Part shown: positions 8,347-16,303 of the stretch, one piece after another
Layout of the letters: the number at the start of each line of letters is the position of its first letter
Position numbering within the stretch: the stretch's first letter is position 1
NCBI RefSeq assembly: GCF_001510715.1
Contig: NZ_LMTJ01000016.1
Coordinates: forward strand, 20,220-75,437
Direction: 5' to 3'
DNA from: Bacillus sp. FJAT-29814
Lineage (GTDB): Bacteria > Bacillota > Bacilli > Bacillales > Cytobacillaceae
DNA: 55,218 nucleotides
Translations under genes and position numbers: made by a program
Notes under the pieces: model-generated
Database searches by the model: none
What the model saw: only the letters and a program-made list of their open reading frames with translations
Told to the model about the DNA's origin: nothing

Positions 8347-8864
8347 ATGCTTCCCCCCTCTGCCGGTACGACTTGTGATTGTTGCTGGGAGTTTCGAATC
8401 GTTTCGGCAGCCTGTTGAACAGCTTTTACAATAAACTGATATCCAGTGCAGCGGCAAATCACACCGTCAAGGGCATCTCTGATTTCCGCCTCGGACGGAT
8501 TTAGATTATCCTGCAGCAAACCGTTGACGGCCATCATGATCCCGGGCGTACAAAACCCGCATTGCAGCCCGTGTTTTTCCCAAAATCCCGCCTGAATCGG
8601 ATGAAGCTGTTCAACCGTGCCCAGTCCCTCCACAGTTTGAATCTCAGCTCCATCTGCCTGGACCGCCAGCACAGTACAGGATTTCACGGCTTTGCCGTCC
8701 ATCATCACTGTGCAGGAGCCGCATTGGCTCGTGTCACAGCCGATGTGCGTCCCGGTTAGGTTAAACTCATCGCGCAGTAAATGGACAAGCAAAAGTCGAG
8801 GTTCAACCTCTGCCAGCTTGACTCTCCCATTTACTTTCACTTCGACATTCCATTTTTTCTTCAC
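8343..8864 (-). CDS. molybdenum hydroxylase [2Fe-2S] small subunit (CoxS-like)
   Basis: The small subunit carrying two [2Fe-2S] clusters. The N-terminal plant-ferredoxin cluster has GCDTSQCGSCTV and a further cysteine in KAVKSC; the C-terminal cluster has CGFCTPG and CRCTGY. I chose the GTG at 8864 because AAAGGAGG lies seven bases upstream and the product then begins KKKWNVEVKVNG, giving 173 residues; the longer open frame would add 38 atypical, very basic residues. Order in the operon is coxG, small, large, medium, with ATGA overlaps. Confidence 0.9.
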   Translation of the reverse strand: MKKKWNVEVKVNGRVKLAEVEPRLLLVHLLRDEFNLTGTHIGCDTSQCGSCTVMMDGKAVKSCTVLAVQADGAEIQTVEGLGTVEQLHPIQAGFWEKHGLQCGFCTPGIMMAVNGLLQDNLNPSEAEIRDALDGVICRCTGYQFIVKAVQQAAETIRNSQQQSQVVPAEGGSI

Positions 8865-8910
8865 CCAATCTACCTCCTTTTTCAAAAAAATAAAGCGCTT
8901 TCGAAACTGG

Positions 8911-9363
8911 TTAGATTTCATTCTGCATTTCTTTTTCCGCAGTTTTGAAAAATTGCCCAAGAATGACTTTTGCGACACCCCCCATTACTCGCTGACCGAC
9001 CGAGGCAAGCACACCCGTCACTTCGATTTCGGCGACACAGGTTATCTTTGTACCCCCTTCTTCTTCCTCTGCCTCTTCAAGAATCATGTCTGCTATGGCA
9101 TCAATCTCCCCGGGTTTGCCTTTCCCTTTCACCAACAACCGATAATAGGTCAGTGGGATTTGATCTACCTGCTGGACTTCTGCCGAAAACAGACCCTTGA
9201 CCGGGCCCGTATTCAGCCCCAGTTCTGCTGCATAGATACCGCTATGCATTTCTTCAAATGACTGGCAGCCTGGAAGAGAACTTCTAAGAACCCTGTCATC
9301 CTGTATGTACCGCCATACAATGTCCTTTGGTAAGTCGAAGGTATAGCTGTATTCAATTCTCAA
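8911..9363 (-). CDS. CoxG-like SRPBCC protein of the molybdenum hydroxylase operon
   Basis: A 150-residue SRPBCC (START-like) fold protein of the CoxG/carbon monoxide dehydrogenase subunit G family. Family features are LRSSLPGCQSFEE, the TGPVKGLFSAEVQ strand and a C-terminal helix (MGGVAKVILGQFFKTAEKEM). CoxG members are implicated in lipid or quinone binding, and in anchoring or electron transfer for the hydroxylase. The chosen TTG at 9363 has AAAGGAGGGG immediately upstream. It is the first gene of the hydroxylase transcript; the gap to the small subunit is 46 bases. Confidence 0.85.
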   Translation of the reverse strand: MRIEYSYTFDLPKDIVWRYIQDDRVLRSSLPGCQSFEEMHSGIYAAELGLNTGPVKGLFSAEVQQVDQIPLTYYRLLVKGKGKPGEIDAIADMILEEAEEEEGGTKITCVAEIEVTGVLASVGQRVMGGVAKVILGQFFKTAEKEMQNEI

Positions 9364-9498
9364 CTTTTCCCCTCCTTTGGAATGACTGTTTTGGTATTTT
9401 TTATAGAAAATAGCCAAAATTGGTACACTTATCCTATTCTTACGAGCTGTTGTACCCTATTATTCTAAGAATTTAAAATTAAACGGAGATAATAGAAA

Positions 9499-9525
9499 AA
9501 AGGATAACCGACATGCGGTTATCCC
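9499..9525 (-). terminator. terminator of the ABC permease pair
   Basis: GGATAACCG and its complement CGGTTATCC flank a short loop; in the minus-strand RNA the stem is followed by TTTTTTC. The stop codon of the second permease is inside the stem. It isolates the permease pair from the coxG gene. Confidence 0.75.
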
Positions 9526-10457
9526 TTGAGTTGCTCGTATTTTTGTTTTCTTTGAACATATTCTTTAAATGAATCGTTTATAAGTGCAACACTAATGGCT
9601 GTCATAATAAAAAAGGCAATTGGCACGAGTACCATCCATTGGTATGCATAAAGATAGCTGATATTGCTCCCAATCAAGCCGGACCATTCATAAGATAGGG
9701 AGCGCGGCGGCGTCCCATCGTCACCGAGAACGCCATATGGAACATTGGTCCCGCCAAAGAAGAGATTCATAAACCCAAGATGTGCCATAAGCTGCAGGGT
9801 TTGAATAAACTGCTGTCCGAACAATAAAATCCATTTTTCATAAACATGCGGGACAATGTGATTAAAGAAAATACGGAGCTTGCCGGCCCCAAGCGTTTTT
9901 GATGCCTCGATAAATGTCTCATTGTAGACTAGCCTCATGTCATTTGCCAGGTGAATCGTCACGTTTGGTACGGCCACGATGACCAGGATCAACGTTTGGA
10001 AAAGCGCCCGTTCCCAAAAAGGTGTAGCAAACCCGGACATTGGCATCCACAAGACACTGTACAGTATAAAAAATACGATAATCGTTTGGGGCACGACTGA
10101 GAATGGTTCAAACACCGTTTTCATTCCATTGAATATTGCTGGTTTTGATGAGAACATAAAGGAACTGAAAACAAGTGAGACAATTAATCTTAGCAACGCA
10201 ACGACCAAGGTAATCCCAATGGTGTATTTGGCACCGACAATCATCATTTCTCCCATATCATAGCCGAATTTATCGGAACCAAACAGAAAAACGGTGAACG
10301 GCGGGTAGGGAGGCGCGTCAAGCAGATTTCCCTTTTCATCGTAAAAGAATTTTACTTGTCTAATCTCTCCATCTAAAAATAAACTCCAGCAAAACAAGAT
10401 TGATAGGAAAAGAAAACTGATGACAAATCGTTTCCTTTTTATTAAAAACAAAATCAT
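9519..10457 (-). CDS. ABC transporter permease, DppC/AppC type
   Basis: An inner-membrane permease of the binding-protein-dependent (peptide/nickel) ABC superfamily, 312 residues. One helix lies at the N-terminus, then an extracytoplasmic segment (about residues 35-75), then about five helices. The cytoplasmic EAA-type loop can be read at EASKTLGAGKLRIFFNHIVPH (about residues 195-214). It follows the first permease directly: the ATG comes two bases after the upstream stop codon, with GAAGGGG as a distant ribosome site. There is no ATPase or solute-binding gene beside it, so it must borrow these or act in an unusual complex. The substrate is unknown. Confidence 0.75.
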   Translation of the reverse strand: MILFLIKRKRFVISFLFLSILFCWSLFLDGEIRQVKFFYDEKGNLLDAPPYPPFTVFLFGSDKFGYDMGEMMIVGAKYTIGITLVVALLRLIVSLVFSSFMFSSKPAIFNGMKTVFEPFSVVPQTIIVFFILYSVLWMPMSGFATPFWERALFQTLILVIVAVPNVTIHLANDMRLVYNETFIEASKTLGAGKLRIFFNHIVPHVYEKWILLFGQQFIQTLQLMAHLGFMNLFFGGTNVPYGVLGDDGTPPRSLSYEWSGLIGSNISYLYAYQWMVLVPIAFFIMTAISVALINDSFKEYVQRKQKYEQLKG

Positions 10458-10458
10458 C

Positions 10459-11313
10459 CTATGGCGTGCCCCTTCTACGATCAAAACTTACCCATTCATA
10501 AACCCGGTAAAGCAGGAAAAAGGGGACAAAAATCAGGATACAGCCGATGACAAATGGGTCCGTCCCCACCAACATGGCCCGCATTAGGCCATTCATATTA
10601 AATAGGTAATCTATGACCAATAATGTCGACAGCATTGACCAAAATACGGTTTTGGAAGTACCGAACAATCCATCTATGATGTTTCTCAAGACGTGAATGT
10701 TTAAAATATAGGAAAAAGTCAAACCCTTGGCCTTGGCCAATTCCACATAATATTTTTCCAATTCTTCTTCAATGTGATGAATGATCACCTTAGTGATGTA
10801 AAAGCTGATTGGAACACTCAAACAGATAACCGGAAGCAAAATCGCTTTTTCCCGTACCGATACGACAGTGGCTAGCTTAATCCCTGTATTTTTATAAATT
10901 ATAATTACAGCCAGCTGCAGCAACAGGATTAACATCAAGTCAGGGATGGCCTCAGCGATTTCAAGAAGATTTTTGATTCTTTTCATTTTGTTTTTAAAAA
11001 AGAAAAACGCAACATAGGATAGAAAAAATGCGATGGAACTGGCGGCCAGAATCCCTAATCCCAGTATCTTCATAGATTCTATGTATTTATCAAATATTGT
11101 TGGAAAAATTGGGTTTGTCCCATCGATTGTTAATGGTGTAAATTCAATCAACCTTTGATTAAACTCAATGAGGGCTTGAAAATACCCGGATGGGTTAAAC
11201 GTTAAATTTTGAAAAAGGATTGGAAAAACACCGATTAGAATGAGCACTTCGACCGCAATGACGCATTGCAAGATCAAAATGATGATCTTCCCTAAAAAAC
11301 GAACAGCCTTCAT
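10459..11313 (-). CDS. ABC transporter permease, DppB/AppB type
   Basis: The first of two paired permeases, 284 residues and about six transmembrane helices. The coupling loop is ELAKAKGLTFSYILNIHVLRN (two parts of the EAA motif; about residues 190-210). I chose the ATG at 11313, preceded by GAAAGGGGT; another ATG six codons earlier has no site. DppB-like proteins are usually about 305-330 residues with the oppA-type periplasmic loop, and this one is a little short. The pair has its own promoter region and terminator, so it is a two-gene unit lacking ATPase and binding protein. Confidence 0.75.
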   Translation of the reverse strand: MKAVRFLGKIIILILQCVIAVEVLILIGVFPILFQNLTFNPSGYFQALIEFNQRLIEFTPLTIDGTNPIFPTIFDKYIESMKILGLGILAASSIAFFLSYVAFFFFKNKMKRIKNLLEIAEAIPDLMLILLLQLAVIIIYKNTGIKLATVVSVREKAILLPVICLSVPISFYITKVIIHHIEEELEKYYVELAKAKGLTFSYILNIHVLRNIIDGLFGTSKTVFWSMLSTLLVIDYLFNMNGLMRAMLVGTDPFVIGCILIFVPFFLLYRVYEWVSFDRRRGTP

Positions 11314-11345
11314 ATGTACCCCTTTCTTCATTCATATTATGGAAT

Positions 11346-11399
11346 TTTTACTATTTTTAGGTAAAATGGCATTTCTATTATACATATTTTACTATTTTT
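11346..11399 (-). promoter_or_regulatory. promoter with flanking 13-base direct repeats
   Basis: Upstream of the permease pair the sequence TTTTACTATTTTT occurs at 11346-11358 and again at 11387-11399, 41 bp apart. Between them lies a minus-strand TATAAT (11377-11382), spaced correctly to be the -10 of the permease promoter. The second copy overlaps where the -35 should be, and no good -35 hexamer is seen. The repeats could be a regulator site. Confidence 0.4.
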
Positions 11400-11415
11400 T
11401 GGCGATTATTAACTA

Positions 11416-11459
11416 AAAAAAAGTGTTTGGGAATACAACCAGCCAAACACTCATTTTTT
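11416..11459 (-). terminator. terminator of the esterase gene
   Basis: GTGTTTGG and CCAAACAC form a stem around a loop of about 13 bases, with T runs on both sides, so it could terminate from either direction. It lies directly after the esterase stop codon. Confidence 0.7.
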
Positions 11460-11464
11460 TAATA

Positions 11465-12394
11465 TTATTTTTCAAATGCGTTCCTTAATGCTTCACCGGC
11501 CTTTTCCAAGGCAACTTTACCTTGGGCAATAACGGCTGACATACTGACAAAGCCATGAATTGTCCCATGATAGCGGATTGTTTCCACTTTTACACCTGCT
11601 TCGGCGAGTTTCTTTGCGTATGCTTCACCTTCATCCCGTAATGGGTCGTACTCAGCAGTAATGACTAATGCTGGAGGAAGACCTTGGAAATCTTCATAAA
11701 GCATTGGTGAGACAAGCGGGTTCTGTTTATCTTCTTCACCGTTCAGGTAGCAGTTACGGAACCATTCCATCGTGCCTTTCTCCAGGAAATAGCCCTGTGC
11801 ATTCTCAACCATTGAAGAGGTTGGTTCTCCGCCTACATTCGTGCTTGGATAAATGAGAAGCTGAAAACAAATAGAGGGTGAGTTTTTGTCTTTTGCCAGA
11901 TTGGTCACAACAGCGGCGAGATTTCCTCCGGCACTGTCACCACCAACAGCAATTCGGTTACGGTCCACTTGGAAATCTTCTGCATGGTCATACACATATT
12001 GAACCGCGGCATAGGAGTCCTCAACTGCAGCAGGAAATTTATGTTCAGGAGCCAGGCGGTAGTCGACGGAAATAGTCACGCAGTTGGCGTAGTTGGTTAA
12101 AGCGCGGCAGATATCGTCATGAGTGTCTAGATTGCCGATTACCCAGCCACCGCCATGGTAGAAAACTAATGCTGGATTTTCCGTTTTTAGTTCTTTAGGG
12201 TAATAAACACGGACAGGGATGTCCGTTGCCGGTCCAGGAATCGTCCGATTTTCCACCTTCCCTACTTCTTCAAGAGCACCCTGCGGCAATACAAATGCCT
12301 GTCTTGCCATTTCCGGTGACAAAGTCTCCATTGGAGGAGCCCCAGCAGCAGCCAATTGGTCTAATACAAATTTCGTTTGTGGATCAAGTGACAT
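11465..12394 (-). CDS. alpha/beta hydrolase, HSL-type esterase
   Basis: A cytoplasmic carboxylesterase of the hormone-sensitive lipase family (about 309 residues). The oxyanion-hole motif HGGGW and the nucleophile elbow GDSAGGN are present, with the catalytic aspartate in DPLRDEGEAY and the histidine in HGTIHGFV. The ATG at 12394 was chosen because the product then starts SLDPQTKFVLDQLAAAGAPP, the usual N-terminus of this group; AGAAGGCGAAGAG precedes it. It hydrolyses short-chain esters; the natural substrate is unknown. It appears to be monocistronic, with its own terminator. Confidence 0.88.
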   Translation of the reverse strand: MSLDPQTKFVLDQLAAAGAPPMETLSPEMARQAFVLPQGALEEVGKVENRTIPGPATDIPVRVYYPKELKTENPALVFYHGGGWVIGNLDTHDDICRALTNYANCVTISVDYRLAPEHKFPAAVEDSYAAVQYVYDHAEDFQVDRNRIAVGGDSAGGNLAAVVTNLAKDKNSPSICFQLLIYPSTNVGGEPTSSMVENAQGYFLEKGTMEWFRNCYLNGEEDKQNPLVSPMLYEDFQGLPPALVITAEYDPLRDEGEAYAKKLAEAGVKVETIRYHGTIHGFVSMSAVIAQGKVALEKAGEALRNAFEK

Positions 12395-12504
12395 CTCTTC
12401 GCCTTCTTTCCATCGAAATTTAGCTACAGTATATAAATTTCGACAAAATCCAAATATTTCCTTCTTCAAGTATTAAAAAATAGAAGAGGATATCACAATG
12501 GTGT

Positions 12505-13053
12505 TCACTTAAAAACCGGATTTACTTCCCATTCTTCCCTCAACAGCCCCATCCTAATAGAGTCATAGTATTCCCCGTTATAGTAGCGGCATTTGCGCAG
12601 TCTTGCTTCCATGGTCATCCCGAGTTTTTCACCGACCTTAATCATTCGTTCGTTTCCGGACCATGTTGTAAATCCAACACGCACCAATGGCATACTATTA
12701 AACAAGTGACTGATCCACAGCCTTATTGTTTTCGTCCCATACCCGCCGCTCCAATAACGGGGATCATAAATCACAATCCCCATTTCCAGCCAATTGGATG
12801 ATTTATGCTCCCAATAATAGCCGACCGTACCAACCACCTTATCATTCACCACGATTGCCCAGCGGTCTTCCCTGTTTACCCAGCTGTCTCTTTCGGTCAA
12901 AAATTGCTCATATGGCATCGAGTTATGCTCGTAGTAGGGAGCATCCCATTTCTTCCATTCCGGCGAATCTTCTTTATAAATCAACTCCCAAAGAACCGGC
13001 AAGTCTTGGTCGGTTATATGACGTAAAATTAATTCGTTATCTTGATAATGCAT
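12505..13053 (-). CDS. GNAT family N-acetyltransferase
   Basis: A 182-residue acetyltransferase of the RimJ/RimL-like GNAT group. The body runs from NELILRHITDQDLPVLWELI, through VVGTVGYYWEHKSSNWLEMGIVIYDPRYWSGGYGT (split across strand 4 and the acetyl-CoA pyrophosphate loop) to the conserved C-terminal NERMIKVGEKLGMTMEARLRKCRYYNGEYYDSIRMGLL region. The ATG at 13053 has GAAGAAGG upstream; the open frame continues upstream only because it runs into a methyltransferase remnant. The acceptor is unknown, either a ribosomal protein or a small molecule. Confidence 0.85.
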   Translation of the reverse strand: MHYQDNELILRHITDQDLPVLWELIYKEDSPEWKKWDAPYYEHNSMPYEQFLTERDSWVNREDRWAIVVNDKVVGTVGYYWEHKSSNWLEMGIVIYDPRYWSGGYGTKTIRLWISHLFNSMPLVRVGFTTWSGNERMIKVGEKLGMTMEARLRKCRYYNGEYYDSIRMGLLREEWEVNPVFK

Positions 13054-13261
13054 GTTATCCAACCTTCTTCCGTAACAATAGTAATCAGAAATCAGAGTAG
13101 TTACGAACAAATCGATTTCTGTTTGGAATTCTTCCTGGATTTTTAACACATCAGGATGAATCTTATATGTTTTCGATTATCCGATATGCCTTCCTCGTGG
13201 ATTCATTATTTCCCGGACCCTCCCGCGGAATGTCCTTATGTAATTCATAAAACAGATTCAA
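13054..13261 (-). pseudogene. remnant of a class I SAM-dependent methyltransferase
   Basis: Starting from a TTG at 13261 with GAGGAGGGG upstream, 32 codons read MNLFYELHKDIPREGPGNNE and onward before a TAA at 13163. This closely resembles the N-terminus of a family of Bacillaceae class I methyltransferases. In another frame, from about 13170 to 13060, the sequence reads PDVLKIQEEFQTEIDLF and then SDYYCYG, resembling the C-terminal part of the same family (a region I remember as ending in SDYYGYVFYIM). The whole SAM-binding core is missing. I infer an internal deletion with frame change; the ribosome site and start are still good. Confidence 0.6.
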
Positions 13262-13287
13262 TGTAGACCCCTCCTCTATACGCTAAA

Positions 13288-13315
13288 AAAGGACCTTATT
13301 TTACAATAAAGGTCC
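13288..13315 (-). terminator. terminator after the 147-residue membrane protein
   Basis: AGGACCTT and AAGGTCCT enclose a short AT-rich loop, with the minus-strand T run TTTTTTAGC following. It ends the transcript of the membrane-protein gene. Confidence 0.75.
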
Positions 13316-13333
13316 TCACGTAATAGCAGTCCG

Positions 13334-13777
13334 TTAATGTGCATGGGGTTTCCTATGCCATCCAAACTTTCCTTGATTGATATACTCGTCCATTAACAAA
13401 AAACCCAATGCAATTTCAATAAGCCCGAGAGCCAAAAATGTCGGTTGAAGCCAGCTTTCCCAGCCAATCCAAGAGACCTGCGCCCCAATCCATATCACCA
13501 TGGCAATCCCGAGAGTCAAAGTAATGATTCCAGTAAACGGATTTTTTTTGAACGCTAGTAAGGCTCCAATTAAGCTGGCTACTCCGTTGATCAAAAATAA
13601 CGCAATTCCAGGGATTAAAAAGTCAGTAAATGGGGAATTCCTCAAAAGGTCCAGCGGCAAACCGACCCCTGCTCCACTCGGGTCCGTCATAAGCCCATAA
13701 CCAGCCGCCGCGGCCCCAAGTCCAATGAACATTAATAGAGCCCCAGTAACATAGGATAAAACCGTTAACTTTTTCAT
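13334..13777 (-). CDS. four-helix membrane protein of unknown function
   Basis: I do not recognise this 147-residue protein. It has four predicted transmembrane segments (about residues 5-27, 47-70, 74-95 and 103-125), small-residue-rich helices (MFIGLGAAAAGYGLMTDP) and a short His-containing tail (KFGWHRKPHAH). The ATG at 13777 has GAAGAAG upstream. It has its own terminator. It resembles small DoxX-like or SPW-repeat-like four-helix proteins in layout, but no motif supports a family. Confidence 0.6.
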   Translation of the reverse strand: MKKLTVLSYVTGALLMFIGLGAAAAGYGLMTDPSGAGVGLPLDLLRNSPFTDFLIPGIALFLINGVASLIGALLAFKKNPFTGIITLTLGIAMVIWIGAQVSWIGWESWLQPTFLALGLIEIALGFLLMDEYINQGKFGWHRKPHAH

Positions 13778-13887
13778 TTGCTCCAACTTCTTCCGAATTA
13801 GATTTGGAATAATTTTCGCCGAAACAAATGGAGTAGTTTTCCATCTCTATTATACTTCACTTACTTAAAATAGAGAATATTAAGATT

Positions 13888-14505
13888 TCATACTTTGTTC
13901 CATTTACCATGTTTCTTCAAGTATCTAAAAATCATGAATACTATTAAAACCCCTAGGATTCCATAGATGAAGTTTGAAACATCATCCACTTTCCCCGTAA
14001 TCGCTTCCCAGTTCTCTCCCACGCTCGCCCCGAGACGAATCAGGATCGTATTCCAAATGATAGTGCCAAGCGTCGTAAACAATAAGAATATCGAAAAATT
14101 CATTTTTGCCATGCCGGCGGGAATGGAAATCAAACTGCGGATGAGGGGAATAAACCGACACAAGAAAACAGTCCACATGCCGTATTTGTTAAACCAGGCG
14201 TTGGCTCGGAACAAATCTTCTTTTTTTAATCGCAGCCATCTGCCATGCCGCTTAATAATTTTTTCAAATCTGTCACTGTCCAATGTACTTCCCAAGAGAT
14301 ATAAAATAATCGCACCAAATAAAGACCCTATTGTAGATGAAATAATCACCCCTGTTACGGTCAAGTGCGTTTTAGATGTCATGTAGCCGCCAAATGTAAG
14401 AATTACCTCAGAGGGAATCGGCGGGAAAATATTTTCAACGGCAATCAGAAAAAATACGCCAAAGTAGCCAAATTGTTCGATTAAATCGATGACCCAGGTT
14501 TCCAT
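13888..14505 (-). CDS. DedA family membrane protein
   Basis: A 205-residue DedA/VTT-domain protein, a polytopic membrane protein of a family that includes undecaprenyl phosphate and phospholipid translocases. The signature ENIFPPIPSE near residue 25 precedes a re-entrant hairpin, and the second conserved block FLCRFIPLIRSLISIPAGMAKM (about residues 128-149; the FxxRFxPxxR arginines are kept) is intact. TTGGAGGATAAA before the ATG at 14505 fixes the start. It is a single gene; neighbours do not help with the function. Confidence 0.9.
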   Translation of the reverse strand: METWVIDLIEQFGYFGVFFLIAVENIFPPIPSEVILTFGGYMTSKTHLTVTGVIISSTIGSLFGAIILYLLGSTLDSDRFEKIIKRHGRWLRLKKEDLFRANAWFNKYGMWTVFLCRFIPLIRSLISIPAGMAKMNFSIFLLFTTLGTIIWNTILIRLGASVGENWEAITGKVDDVSNFIYGILGVLIVFMIFRYLKKHGKWNKV

Positions 14506-14619
14506 TTTATCCTCCAAAAATCTTTCTATTTCCTGTTTATTTACGTTAGCGTAATTAAAAAGTTCCCGATCTTCTGCAAATATTGCTATCCGTCCATTTT
14601 TATGAGGATTTATTTAAAT

Positions 14620-15084
14620 TTATTCAGAACCTGCTACTTCTGTCTCTTTTGCCTTTTTTATAACAAGTTTTCTAAGTTTCTTCAAAGATCTTGTTGTATC
14701 TAACCAGACAAAAAACCATGTAAGCCAGTCCGCAGAGAATTTGCTCTTCTTTGTATCAAGGTTGAAACGGGTAATCATCCTGGTCCCAGTTTCAATCTCC
14801 TGAAACATCCAGGTTCCACCTCCAGTTGGAATAATCGCAGGCTTTACTTGTTCAATTCGAAGTATCGATTGTTTCGGCGGGTTAAACAGGATAAATTTTG
14901 CTTTTCCAACGGGTCGAAAGAAAAACACACGAAATGTAATCGTAACTTCCGCGCCATTTTCTTGCGGACCATGAACCTGATAATTGGCAATTCTCACGTC
15001 CCATGAAGGCCTTAAATCCGGATTTTGGGCTATTTTCCAAACGAGTTCGATTGGTGCCGGAATATCGACCGAAAATTCAAATTT
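14620..15084 (-). CDS. SRPBCC (START-like) family protein
   Basis: A 154-residue polyketide-cyclase/START-type hydrophobic-pocket protein. It starts FEFSVDIPAPIELVWKIAQNPDL, the typical first strand and helix, and continues with antiparallel strands and a C-terminal helix rich in Lys. The ATG at 15084 is seven bases after AGGGGG; another ATG two codons earlier abuts the ribosome site. The gene diverges from the dehydrogenase at 15183. No enzyme activity can be assigned. Confidence 0.75.
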   Translation of the reverse strand, partial: KFEFSVDIPAPIELVWKIAQNPDLRPSWDVRIANYQVHGPQENGAEVTITFRVFFFRPVGKAKFILFNPPKQSILRIEQVKPAIIPTGGGTWMFQEIETGTRMITRFNLDTKKSKFSADWLTWFFVWLDTTRSLKKLRKLVIKKAKETEVAGSE

Positions 15085-15182
15085 CATCGCCATTCCCCCT
15101 ATTTTCTTAATTTCTAAAAATTCGCCTTTTTCCTTTGTTCGATTTAAACTAAAATTATCCAATTAAAATGGAGGTCGTGATC

Positions 15183-16259
15183 ATGCAGAAAATTAAAGTT
15201 GGCATTATTGGTACCGGGTTCGGTGCAAAGGTACATGCGCCGATGATGAAGTTTCACGAAGGCTTTGAAGTTGCTGCCATTGCAAGTGTATCAAGAGGCA
15301 ATGTGGAATATGCAAAAACTGTAAGTGGAGTAGAAAAAGTCTATACCGACTGGAAGCAAATGCTCCAGCAAGAATCGCTTGACCTTGTTGTTGTGGCCTC
15401 TGCTGTTCATTTACATAAGGATATGGTGTTGGGGGCCTTCGAGAAGGGACTGCATGTCGTTTGTGAAAAACCGATGGCATTAAGTACGGCAGAAACGATC
15501 CAGATGATGGCAGCCAGAGACAATGCTGGGAAACTCGGTCTTATCAACCATGAATTCCGCTTCCTTCCGGCCCGCCAAAAAGTGAAGGAAATTTTGGATG
15601 GCGGCAGCCTTGGAAAAGTTTTGCATGTCCGTTACCTTTGTACGTTCCAGAATTATCTCTCACTTATGGCAAACCCGCGCGGCTGGCTTGCCAAGGAAGA
15701 AACGGGCGGCGGGATGCTCGGTGCCCTAGGCTCGCATATGACCGATTCTCTTCATTGGTGGTTTGAAAGCCGGTTCTCTGAAGTGTTTGCCAATCTTCCC
15801 ATTCATGTGCCGACCCAAATCTCAGAGGATGGGACAGTTGAACACCGTTCTGCCGATGATGCTTACCAAGTGATAGGCAAGCTTGAAAACGGAACCACCG
15901 TCACGATGGAGCTTGTGTCAGCTACGCGCCAAACTGCCAACACATGGCGATTGGAGATTTTTGGTAGTGAAGGTACACTTGTGATGTTGGACGATCATCA
16001 GGTTTTCCTTGCTTCAGGCGATGCCCAGCTCGAAAAAGTCGAGCTGCTTCCGGATTTAACATCACCGGTAGATATGCCAACGGTCGCTGCCCGGTATTAC
16101 AACGGGTTTCATCGTGCACTGGATGCGCTTTATGAAACGGTCACATCCGGAATTAAGCATCCCTACCTAGCTGATTTTCAACATGGTCATGAAACTCAAA
16201 AGGTATTGGATGCTATCAGATTATCCGCTAAGGAAGGCCGCAAGATTACTATTCTATAA
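15183..16259 (+). CDS. Gfo/Idh/MocA family NAD(P)-dependent oxidoreductase
   Basis: A cytoplasmic dehydrogenase of 358 residues. The Rossmann motif GIIGTGFGAKVHAPMM is at residues 7-22, and the family EKP signature occurs as CEKPMAL near residue 95, with the lysine normally used in catalysis. The C-terminal substrate domain includes GGGMLGALGSHMTDSLHWW, with the usual histidine. The ATG at 15183 is eight bases after GGAGG; the earlier ATG at 15168 overlaps that ribosome site. It probably oxidises a sugar, inositol or similar polyol; the substrate is unknown. Confidence 0.88.
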   Translation: MQKIKVGIIGTGFGAKVHAPMMKFHEGFEVAAIASVSRGNVEYAKTVSGVEKVYTDWKQMLQQESLDLVVVASAVHLHKDMVLGAFEKGLHVVCEKPMALSTAETIQMMAARDNAGKLGLINHEFRFLPARQKVKEILDGGSLGKVLHVRYLCTFQNYLSLMANPRGWLAKEETGGGMLGALGSHMTDSLHWWFESRFSEVFANLPIHVPTQISEDGTVEHRSADDAYQVIGKLENGTTVTMELVSATRQTANTWRLEIFGSEGTLVMLDDHQVFLASGDAQLEKVELLPDLTSPVDMPTVAARYYNGFHRALDALYETVTSGIKHPYLADFQHGHETQKVLDAIRLSAKEGRKITIL

Positions 16260-16267
16260 AATTTCGC

Positions 16268-16300
16268 AGGAACCATTCGTAAAATGGAATGGTTCCTTTG
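16268..16300 (+). terminator. terminator of the oxidoreductase gene
   Basis: AGGAACCATTC and its complement GAATGGTTCCT surround an 8-base loop, followed by TTTGTGTTT. It lies between convergent genes and could work in both directions. Confidence 0.75.
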
Positions 16301-16303
16301 TGT

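Noticed and set aside
8346..8457. Longer start for the large hydroxylase subunit (37 extra residues)
   Set aside because: The extension overlaps the small-subunit coding region, has no ribosome site and is not family-like, whereas 8346 has GGGGGGAAG and an ATGA overlap.
5144..9363. Annotation as carbon monoxide dehydrogenase
   Set aside because: The large subunit lacks the CODH-specific loop; I call it a molybdenum hydroxylase of unknown substrate.
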